A stretch of DNA of 64,000 bases from positions 10,910,001-10,974,000 of the forward strand of contig JAVHKY010000013.1 in assembly GCA_035079385.1 (NCBI GenBank), written 5' to 3'. The stretch comes from Aspidiotus rigidus. Lineage: Eukaryota > Arthropoda > Insecta > Hemiptera > Diaspididae. The stretch's first letter is position 1, and each line of letters opens with the position of its first letter. Under the pieces are notes generated by a model. It ran no database searches, was not told where the DNA came from, and saw only the letters and a list, made by a program, of their open reading frames with translations. Made by a program: the position numbers and the translations under genes. This document shows positions 36,768-47,900 of the stretch, piece after piece.

Positions 36768-37721
36768 ATGTATTCCTTACTGCATACGACTAAAGATGCG
36801 CATGGAGATGCTATATGGAGTTGTGCGTGGGGACAGTTGCAACTCGATGATGTTCCCAATGATGACGAAGCCGAAGAAACCGAACCCGTAATTGTAGACT
36901 GTATTGTCACGAGCTCGGTGGACGATTTGATAAAAGTATGGTATCTCGAGAAAGATAAGTTGGAATTACAGAGAACCTTAACCGGCCACTCTCTTGGTGT
37001 GATTTCTGTGGCATTAAACTCGGATTCTACAATATGTGCGTCGAGTTCTCTGGACTCAGTTCTTATTTTGTGGGATTTAAAAGCTGGAACGAAGATCAAA
37101 TCGGTAATGGTTGGACCGATCGAATTGTGGACGATAACCTTTTCACCCGATGACAATTACATAATTTCTGGAAGCCACGCTGGTAAAATAAATTTATTCA
37201 ATGTTGAGTCAACTAAGCTGGAGCAGACGTTCGATACCAGAGGTAAATTTACGTTGAGTATAGCGTACAGCTCTGATGGTAAATATATAGCTTCTGGCGC
37301 TTTAGATGGCGTAATCTATGTATTCGACGTACAAAATGCGAAACTGACGCATACGTTAGAAGGACACGCTATGCCGATTAGAACGTTGAGTTTTTCTCCC
37401 GATTCTAAGTATTTATTAACTGGCTCAGATGATGGTCATATGAAAGTCTACGCTGTGCAGCACACAGAAGTGGTTGGTACAGTTTCAGGGCACGCTTCTT
37501 GGGTATTGAGCGTCGCCTTCTCTCCTGATTCAAAGTACTTCGTTTCCAGTAGTACTGATAAAACGGTAAAAGTGTGGCAGTTGAGCGATCTATCCTGTGT
37601 ACACACGTTCAAAGAACATTCAGATCAAGTATGGTGCGTCAAGTTCAACAAAGATGGCACAAAGATTATATCCGTATCCGAGGATAAAACGATTAACATA
37701 TATTCGTGTCCAACGAATTGA
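36768..37721 (+). CDS. WDR61: SKI8 / WDR61 WD40 protein, intronless
   Basis: A single uninterrupted frame of 317 residues made of seven WD40 repeats forming one propeller. SKI8 is shared by the Ski complex (cytoplasmic 3'-5' mRNA decay with the exosome) and, in animals, by the nuclear Paf1 elongation complex. Family-specific stretches include DAHGDAIWSCAWG near the N-terminus, TRGKFTLSIAYSSDGKY, LEGHAMPIRTLSFSPDSKYL, GHASWVLSVAFSPDSKYF and a C-terminus ending IYSCPTN, close to the vertebrate ending. Length matches the family (about 305). ATG 36768 is chosen because the N-terminus then aligns from its first residues; another ATG just upstream is followed at once by a stop. AATAAA lies at 37790-37795. 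The gene has no intron although its neighbours have many, so a functional retrocopy is possible; no disabling change is seen. Confidence 0.95.
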   Translation: MYSLLHTTKDAHGDAIWSCAWGQLQLDDVPNDDEAEETEPVIVDCIVTSSVDDLIKVWYLEKDKLELQRTLTGHSLGVISVALNSDSTICASSSLDSVLILWDLKAGTKIKSVMVGPIELWTITFSPDDNYIISGSHAGKINLFNVESTKLEQTFDTRGKFTLSIAYSSDGKYIASGALDGVIYVFDVQNAKLTHTLEGHAMPIRTLSFSPDSKYLLTGSDDGHMKVYAVQHTEVVGTVSGHASWVLSVAFSPDSKYFVSSSTDKTVKVWQLSDLSCVHTFKEHSDQVWCVKFNKDGTKIISVSEDKTINIYSCPTN

Positions 37722-37942
37722 ATTTTATAATACATAATGTGATTTCTTGTACATAATTATTGTATATAACAAATTTCATACTTGTTATTAATAAACTGCC
37801 GTTCTACGAAATTTCGCGCGAATTTATGAGTTTTTCTATACAATACTTTGTGAAAAGTGTTTTCTGGCTGGCATAACACGGGTAATACTGTATCTCAAAA
37901 CATAAAAAACAAGGGAAAATAGCGTAAAATTTGTTTTCGAAA

Positions 37943-37974
<32 letters not shown>

Positions 37975-38913
37975 CGATTATTCTTACAAGGGAATATGAA
38001 TTCACACGAGATGTTGAAATAGAGAATGATTTTGACACCAAGTAACTCTCAAGATTTGATTTTTTCTACATTTTTATTTTGAAAAATATACGTTGTTACC
38101 GTCAAATTGACATACTATGCTACAATTCATCATCGTTATCATCCATTTTCCAATCTTTTTTCAAGTTATAATTTGTTGCTAAGGATATCATTTTCTTTGG
38201 GTTCATCAGATGAAGGGTCTCATTAATCATTATTCGTGCAGTAAATCTTGATGAATTAACTTATGTAGTTGGGTATCATTTTTGTGTGTAAGTAGTAGAT
38301 GCATACAAAATATTATAATTACATCATCGAAATTGATTACTCAACGCGACCTCTCTCTTTTCATTTTGATATTGAAGGAATAGGAATCGAAATCTTCAAG
38401 AGTAACGAGAATTCACTTTTATTCAAGTTCAATATATATATATATATAATGTATATATTCGTACCGCATTCACCTTATCCATAAAATACATTGAAAATCG
38501 ACTAATGGTAGAATAAGTAGGCATTGTATTGTATAGAGTATATACGTAGGTATATAATGAACAACTAAAATTAATTGATAGAAGGTATAATATTATTTAA
38601 AACAATAATAATTGCTTGAAAACTTAATACTGTTCGCACTATAATATTCGTTGTCAAAAGGGAGACCAACGAGGATAGAAATCTGGTTCCACATTCTCTG
38701 GTGACATCGTCTCGAAAAAGACAATTATCTTTCAATCCGCGTAAAAAATTCTAAAGAGCTACGAATTACAAATAGAGTACATAGGATACGGTACTGTTTT
38801 GGTAATTGTGCTGCGGGAAAACATTTTTTGTATCATTATCATGTTATTACCGCTAACCCCTAGTATGAACGTAAAAGTACTCGTAACAAAACAAAAGGCC
38901 CCAAAAAATAGCC
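37722..38913. other. Convergent spacer between SKI8 and nwk
   Basis: 3' UTRs of SKI8 (+) and nwk (-). Contains the SKI8 AATAAA (37790), an A29 run (37946-37974) and an (AT)n run near 38430. No further gene. Confidence 0.6.
37790..37795 (+). promoter_or_regulatory. SKI8 polyadenylation signal AATAAA
   Basis: Canonical hexamer 69 nt after the SKI8 stop, followed by AT-rich sequence. A run of 29 A lies further on at 37946-37974, too far to be the tail of a transcript cleaved just after this hexamer. Confidence 0.55.
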
Positions 38914-41900
38914 CTACGCATTGGATTCTTTCAATTGTTGTAACCTTTGTAGTTGATGAGGCTCTAGATTTTCAGGAACGCATTGAGGGTACGTGACCGA
39001 GGCTGAACCGCTTGCCGAGCTACGCCGTCGATCTCCAGCGCCTCTGTCTTCTCCCGAAGTTGATACTCTTCGTTCGTATTCGTATTTTTCCTCTTCTTCT
39101 TCTTCCTCTTCCGGTTCCTCGATTATGGTAGTCGGATAGTCTACACACTCATTGAGAGATGTGTCGTACATAGGTGGTTCAGCCTCATTGATTTCGCCAG
39201 CCGACTTTCGACGTTCGAGTAGCACGGCGGCCACAGTCATGGATGAGTCATCTGGCGCCGGATCTGGAGGAAATCTCTTGTCTGGTGAATCGGAACTAGG
39301 CGTCGGTGCTGTTATCACTATTTGTGTTACGCCCAAACTGAAATCGTCATCTACATCCTTCGTATCGCTTGCGTCAGTCTCATCCGGGGCAGCGTCCTCG
39401 ATAATGATAGGCAGAGAAGGATCCTGAAAATTGATAGGTACTCGGTTTCATTCGTCGAGCAGGTATATTTATAAAATATTTTCAGGAATATACCTGTACC
39501 GTATCGTCATCGGAGACTATATTTATACTAATATCTGGTAACGTGGGTCCTGATGAAGCTGTTATCCAAAAGCAGCAATACGAATAAGATAACCATTCAT
39601 ATGAGTATGTAATAATAAAAATGCCTACATGAGTCAAAGAAGGGGAGCCTTAATCTGAAGCTAAGGAGATTTGTGATTTTAAACAAAGAGAAGAAGAGAA
39701 TTATTTTCCTTACGTTTAGCGTTGCTACCATCATTTGAGGACTGGTCAGAAAATTGAGTGTTATACTGTTTTTGTTGATTGTCCGACATTTCAAAAGAAA
39801 ACTTCTCACCTCCAGAACGACCTGTAACGACGTTTAATTAGATATCTAACGTTATTGCGAGTATAATTACACAAGTCTCTCCTTACCTGGACTCGAATTT
39901 TCCTCATCAGGATCCACATTTTCCGTGGGAACGGCTGTTATCAAATAATCAGGTATTTCAGGTGGGGTGAACAACGGCGGTGCTGAACTTGGTTCTACAT
40001 CCTAAAAAAATTATTACACGAAGTGTACACCAACTCAGAACAAAAGAGGTAGAATCTATTTAGGACGCCGTTTACAACTTACGTCATCGTAATTGAAAGA
40101 GCTGCCATCCTCAGTACAAATTTGAACCATTAACGACGGAAACAGTCCAACTCTTCCATCTAATTCACCTTCCCACCAACCGTCGTCAATACCGTCGTGA
40201 ACTATTTTGCGAAGCACGCGAATTACTTGACCTTCCTGGAATACAAGCTCGTCTTCCCCACCAGCATCGTAATCAAACAAAGCAATACAGAATTCCGAAT
40301 CGTCCTCTACATACTGAGGCACTCGTCTGTTGGTATTATCTGTTTTAAAAACCAAAATATTCAAGACGGCATAACTTTATACAAGCTAGAAAGGGTTTTT
40401 CGGATGAAAACCATACCCAGTTCGTGCACGGTAGTAATAATTGAAGCACTGGAATCACCGCTTATAACATCACTATCAACCCCACCTACCGCCTGAGCAG
40501 AACCAGGAGCGTTGACAGTGTAATCCACCGAAGAGAAAGATATTTGCGAGGTAAGATGGGAAGCGCTTCCCATTGGTACACCATCTTCGTCTTGCTCCAT
40601 CATCATGTGTTCTTCGTCGCCGGAGAATGCGTCCAAGTAAGTGCAAGGCACAAAACCTTCTTGGCCGGCGCTATTACGTGCCCGCAGCCAACCATCGCCA
40701 TCGCCTTCTCCTAAGATTTGGAGCTCTTCGCTAGCTACTATTGTCAGTTCATCTGGATTTTGAGCCTGAAACGTGTGTGTACGAGAAATGTTAGAAATTA
40801 TGAATTACAATCGGTCAAAGCAGAATTTTAGGGAGTATACCGTATAGTTATACAGGACCGTGCACTTCAAGGGTGTTTCGAATTCTTCATACGATACGTT
40901 CACAACGGTATCATCTTCTGGTCGGTAAATGGTGGATTCGGGTAACGGCGTCGCTGATTGATCCTCCGTATCCCAATTAGCCTCAAACTGCCTGAATACG
41001 TCTTGATTTTGTGCCGGCGCTAAAAAATAGAAAATTGAGTGATGAATTGTGCAATGAAATATCTTTAGGAGGTGCCCCGGAGTTAAACAGAAAACTATTA
41101 TGGAAGTCCACTAATGTTTCTAAAATGATTGTTTTCTCACTTTGGTAAGCTGCGTATGCGTTGGATGCTGCAGGAGCATCTTCGTCAACAGATGAGTCCT
41201 TATTAGATGGTTTGTACGGCGTCGTTTCTTCGTCCGATGAGAATGCTCCCTCTGCACTTTCACCTACGTATTCGGTAATTGACGGGCGTTGCTGCATAAA
41301 AAATAGAAAAATCATAAAAATGTTTAGTTTTCTCTCGAGTACATTTCAAATTAATTGTTTACCATTGGTTCTACTTTCTCCTCCTCCAGATCCAAAGACG
41401 ATCCTAATTCTTCTTCAAGTTTTCTGCACATATCTCTGACGTTTTCTGAAATATTACAAAAAGTACGTATGTTGGTGAAAGTTACATGGAAGTTCAGAAT
41501 GTTGTATATTTGGGAATAATGTGTGAATTCGGCCCGGTTACATATCACGAAAAGAATTAGCAAGCCATCATCGAGCGATTTACAATTTTTACAGATCACT
41601 TGAAGAAATTAATGAGGACTGGTACATTCCTTTTCCCCCAATTTAAGATGAAAATAGGATGAACTGTCTCTGTTTGCGGAACTTCTGCACTGGATTAAGT
41701 TATGCCACAGTTTTTTACATTTTTGCTGGTCGTCAAGTCGTTATTTTCAATAGTAGGTATAATTATGGTATGGTGAATAAAAAATAAGGCTATGGAAGTG
41801 ATGTCGAAAGTCGAGGGAAAGATAGGTCCAGGGCAAATATTTCACCCGTAATACTTACCATCGCTTGACTTTTTCAACAGCTCAAGTTTCGCTTCTGTCT

Positions 41901-44900
41901 TTACTTTTGCGACCTGAAAAGAGGAATTCAATTCCAATAATCTTGCAATAATTCAATAATAGGAAAAACGGCAATTTCGACTATGAAGACTATTAATTGT
42001 TAAACCAGGGACTCGGAAAAATTTTTATAGGTTTAGTTTATTAGGGTGGGGGCATTGTAAGATATTCCTTCAAGTTCTAGGGTCTGTTTGTTCCATTTCC
42101 TTTTTCCCCCTCATGAGTCTTCAAACAGAGAACCCATTTCATAGATGGATTCTTTCTGAAAATCGGAGTTTTTAAGCCGGATATTTCACTTTCCTGTTTT
42201 GGCTTAAACTTATGATTTTCAAACACATGGCTTTGGAAAAATTCAACTGACTTTTGGCTTAGATGGTGATCAGAATTGGAAAGCCGTATCATAAGACTTC
42301 CACTTTTGGCTTTCAGCTTAAATTCAATTCACAAAACTTTGGCTGTTCGGCTTCTGCCCCAAATTTTTTTTCTTAGCTCTTAGATTTCGACTTTTTGTAC
42401 CTAATATTCCACAACTTTTGGCTTCAAACTTCAAACTTTTCCATTTTTTTTACCAACATTTGAAGATCACAAAATAGGTATTAGTCGAATTACATGATTA
42501 TGAACTTATTTGAAAAAATCAAACTAAATTTCCATTATAAATCATTCATACCTCCGATCTTCTTATCGCCTCTTGCAGCTCATCTATCCTCGTGTCAATA
42601 TCTGCTCCGCTTGGATCATTTGGGTCCACCTTGAACCAATGAATACATTTGAAAGCTCGTTTATAACGTGGATGACACACAAAATATAGCCGAAGTTGAC
42701 TCACTTTTTCGCCATTCTCCCTCAATGCGATTAAATTTCTTAATTTTTGACTGTTGTTACGGATAGCCCGTCTCTCTCTGCCGATAATCTCTAGCCACTC
42801 TTTAACTTCTTCGACGAACTGTAGCGCAGTAGTCGAACTTCCAGACGTGATGTAATCTATATTGTCCCCATCGCATGCCTCAAACTCGTATTGAATGTGT
42901 TGCTTCAGCACAGGGTAATATAAGTATAAGCATTGTAGATTGTACTCTCTCGTCAACTGTAAATGAGATTCAAATTAAAACCATGCAGTAAGACAAGATA
43001 GAATAATTACATCTGCAATCAATTACTTTTTGTTGCTTACCTTTTGAGATTGATCTCGAATTTTTGAATAAGAAGATTGTTTTGCAGCGCATGTCAACAA
43101 TTCGGCTCGTCCGATGAGTGAAAAGTACTCTTGAACTTTATCGTAAACGCCACTTTCCATCATCTAGATACGAACGTTGGAGAGGAAAACTTTTGATGAA
43201 GGGGGTCAAGTATGCTAAACGGTGTTTAAAATTGTAAAAATACTCACCTGCATGATATTTTGTAAGTCGTTAACGAAATATCTAGTCTGGTGGGCATTGG
43301 CTGTGGCTAAGCTTAAGAGGTAGTCGTTTCTAGCTCCGACCGATTTATCGTCCATTTGTTCTCGTTTCAGCGACACCTGCGGAATGATATTTCTCATACA
43401 ATCAGTAACGTCCGCGAGATCAAAAAGGGTAACAAATTAAACGACAGTACCTTCGCACTCTTATTTTGTAACGTGGTTATCGATGTGAAAAATGAGCCTT
43501 TCTTCTTCTTCAGCCTGGAATATGATTAATATTTCATTTAATGAAACACTAGCAGATAATTACGAATCTGAATTTTGTTTGAAGAATTCAGACGAACAGA
43601 CAACAACTTTTTCAGTCGTATGTAGATTGAGACTGGGGAGTTTTTGGCTAAGAAAGGAAGGTATTTGAAGACCAAACGTATTCTTTCAATGGGGAACGAA
43701 TGGGGACTTCCTGATGCAAAGTACCATCTAAGCAACGGGACAGTATCAAAATATTTGGAGGTTGAAGAACCCTGCGGTTACAATAAAATAAAATACCTGG
43801 CTTCAATGTCCTTTGCCTTATCGCGCACATCATGAGCGGAATGCTCTTCGTCAAAGTACACTTTACGAGTCTTTTCAATATCTTGAACGGTTATTTGCAG
43901 CTCCTTCTGAATGGATGCAAGTAAATCTACGCACTGGAAAATGAAAATTTCACGGTAGTAACAATTATGTACATTGCACGAATTTTATAAAAGAGTGCAG
44001 TCAGATGATTCCACTCAAAGACTAAGTTTATTTCCCAAAATTCCTTCGAAGTTTCCCTTATTACTATCAGATATAATTTTACGTTACACTCGCAGAGATG
44101 GATAACTGGAGATGATTTGGGGACTTCTATGCCTACGACAAAAATGATACCACTGCAAGAAATAGAAATTTCTACGGCTGATGGAATAGTAATTTTTTAT
44201 TAGACATTCAAAGCACATCACTGAATAATTGGATAAATAATTATGCTTGGGTTTAACAAAAGAGCAAACTGGAGGAGTTTGGGAAAATATATCTTAACGA
44301 AAACAAACAGCGATATTAATGATAGAATATTTAAGAACACATCCATCCATACAATTGTAGCTCATAAAAACAAACGATGAAGAGAAGGAAGATAAAACAC
44401 TTAATTAGATTTGAAAACAACAGCATATCCATAACTAGATACCTGAGTTAAAATTATTACAAATATTATCTGTTAAAATTGAAGATTTGCTTCATTTAGC
44501 CTACATGACCTAGATCCAAAACATTATTAGACAAATCGGTGGTACCGGTCAGTGAAATACTTCCCACCGTAATTTAAATAGGTACCTATCCACAAACGGT
44601 AGGTGCTAATCGATTGAATAGGTATCATTATAGTTTCTGAAGAGGTGAATTTCGTATCAATTTTTCCCACTTTTCGGCTAGATTATTGTATCTTTCAATT
44701 TTGTTGTAGTTTGGTCCAGAACAAACATAGACTTAGATTTTTTCCTTAGTGGAACAATACGCAGTAGGTATATACGTAGATGGAGTTTTTTACAATTCTC
44801 GCCATATTCCAGCAGAGGATACTCCTCCAATAACTCAATAAGATATAAAACATTATTATGAGCTGTATCATATATATGCAGTCTTCATTTGCCTTTACAT

Positions 44901-47900
44901 CCCTATCACTGGACACCAGTCATTTACTTCACAGTTGTGAACACAAATTCCCGATTGATCTCTTCTTCATTGAACAAAGTTGACGAGTTTGTTTGATTTC
45001 CAATATCCAGTTCACAAGGACAGTAGGTACGCATAGAATAATATTGTTCTCAATAATAGCACATAAATTGGTATATGACCAGAAGAAAATTTTATGGGAG
45101 AAGATTTCAATCTTAATTCTGATGGGATATACTAGCTGAAGAGTAAATTAAAAACAGAATCTTTGTTGAAGGAATGTATTTATGTAGATGGGGAAGAGAC
45201 ATCCAGATACAATGATCTATACAAAATACAATATAACAAGTGAGAATTATTCATTTGATAACCTTGATAACGAAGTGGGTCTGAGAAATCCAATTGGAAA
45301 TGAACCGATTTTGTTTTTGTATACTCTGTTCACATTAAGGAAGGATAGAAATATGACCTTGAGAACGGAACGGTAGCTTAAAATTACCCGGAGCGTTCCG
45401 TTCTCGAGGTCATATTTCTATCCTTCATTAACGTGAACGGAGTATAGTGACATATTCGCGTCCGGCCCCAAAAGAGTCGCCCTCTACATTTACCATAGCG
45501 GCCATTTGTGGAAACTGGACAAAAAGGTGATGTTTCAGATAATTGGTGAAATTTTTATTTTTATGAGTTTCATACTATTCTATTAGTCAAGAGAGTCAAA
45601 AAAGGTTATTATAAGTGGTACTTTTTTTTCAGTATTAACAGAGATATAGCTAGTTGAAATAACATACGCTCTTATGTAAATTTTCATGTGATCACCTTTT
45701 CGTCCACAATACTAGCGCGTCTACAGTAGTGGCCTGATGCCACAGAGTAAACAGAGGTCGTCTTCGCTATGCTCATAACGTTAACGAATACGGGCATCAT
45801 CCAAATTCGTAGTTTAGGTTCGCCTAACGCGTTGAGTGCGCGTCAAGCTCTGCATACAGCTGTACACAACGCAAATTGTTGAGTGTTGCAGATTCACCGC
45901 TCGGTTAACTCCGTTGGGCGAACCCTAAACTTCGAATTTGGATGATGCCCGTGTCTCGAGCGCGTTCAGACGACCTCTGTTTACTCTGTGCCTGATGCGA
46001 ATATATTATGGGAAACTTACATTAATTATTTGAGGAGAGTTCTGGCAGAAGAGCGTCCGTCCCATGAGAAATACATTGGGCGGACCGCCGGACCCCCTTT
46101 TGCCAGATACGTCCTGAAGGTTCTCATTCGCACGCTGCTACTCTGCCGTGCAAATAAAGTTTGACGAACGTGCAGTGTCTACACTAAGGAAGAATAGTCC
46201 TACATCACTCGTGTTTCAACAACCTTTTTGCGGAATTCACGGCAGTACTCTGCGTATGCTCTGCCGTACAAAGTTGAATTGACGTATTATGCAAATAATG
46301 AATACGAGAAAAAGAGGCTATAACAAGTATACCCATAACCTCTTTTCCTTGTATTCATTATCTGCATATACGTCAATTCATCATCGTACGGCAGTGCTGT
46401 CCTTTGTATTATAATAGACCATTTTTGTATGACGTCATAATTTTCATCTCGTTTATGAAAAAGGTATCTACATTAGATATGACTGTAGATACTATTTGAA
46501 TGAATTTGAGTATACGTACGTGCCCTGCTGTTCATTGAATCCAGATGTTTCATACGAAAAATGTTCTTCATTATACTCTGTTCACATTAAGGAAGGATAG
46601 AAATATGACCTTGAGAACGGAACGGTAGATTAAAATTACCCGGAGCGTTCCGTTCTCGAGGTCATATTTCTATCCTTACTTAACGTGAACGGAGTATAGT
46701 TCTAATTTTGTTAAAAATATCGCAAAAGCTTAATATTCGAAGGGTTCTTCTAATATTTATCAAAGTCTGCAAAATCCTATGTAAACGAGCACTATGCGCG
46801 TCAGCAGAGTAGCAGCTTGCAAATGTAAATTTCCCATATTATATGTCATCACAAAAATGGTCTATATTGTCCATTTGCATTTGTATGGGTTTTGCAGACT
46901 CCAGACTTTGATGAATATTAGGAGAACCTTTCAAATATTAAGCTTTTGCGATATTTTTACCAAAAAAGGAACTAACGATGAACATTAATGTTTGTAAAAA
47001 CGGGCATGTACACCCGAATAATACAAATGGTATCTACTGTTCAATTTAATAGAGATACCTTTTTGCTAATAATGAACTGAAAGCTATGACGTAAACAAAA
47101 TCGGTCTTAACGAATAGATGCAACAAAGTTTTAGACGTTTTAGTTCCTGAAATTGTACCCGTTTGCCCAGCTGAAGAAGTAAAACAAGAGAGAATCGTTA
47201 TCAAATCATCAAAGGAAATTTCAAGGAAACTTATTGGCTTTGGAGAACACTTCGAAATGATTCGCTTTGCGATGACCGAGTATGTCAACGAGAAATTGTT
47301 TCTTTGTAGCACAGCATGCATATAGGTACTTGAAAATAATATCCAACGCGTCTTTGACGTATCCAAGTGACCACCAATCCTCAAGTTTTCCATCCAAGTT
47401 CCATATTGTCTTTCGACATCATTATTTTTCATATTAGGGAGCTCATTCGAATGGGGTATTTAGACTCCTATTGAGTAACCAATCTTGGGAATCATTATTT
47501 TGTCTGCAATAGTTGGTTTCCTTTTAAGTCGTCAAAATTCTTTTCAGCAGGTTAGTTTGCATATCTTGGTCCGACGAAAGAGGTACTGATGGAAGAAAAG
47601 GCAGGCCATTGATCTATAACAAACTTTGACTTCACGCTCTTGATCAAGAATGACCTTGACCTTTGTTCTAGGAACGACCTAAGTTTGGTAAGGGGCGAGC
47701 TTTTCCGGTGAGCCCAATGACCTTGACCGAAAGAACCCTGTCTCTGCATCCCTGAATAAACTGATTGCGGAAGGACTGAGGAAAAAGACGGATTTGATCG
47801 AGAGCACACTCTCATAAGGTTTATTTAGTCAATTTTAACGCTGCTGACTATACGAACCACCCGAGCACAAAAGAAAATTATGATGGTCTACCATTGATTC

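Noticed and set aside
37946..37974. A29 run as the tail of an SKI8 retrocopy
   Set aside because: It lies about 150 nt after the only nearby AATAAA, too far for a normal cleavage site; left as a simple homopolymer.
39714..39821. 12-nt micro-exon ending at a GTGAGA site within nwk exon 19
   Set aside because: No acceptor with a pyrimidine tract follows, and the frame reads through to a good donor at 39713.
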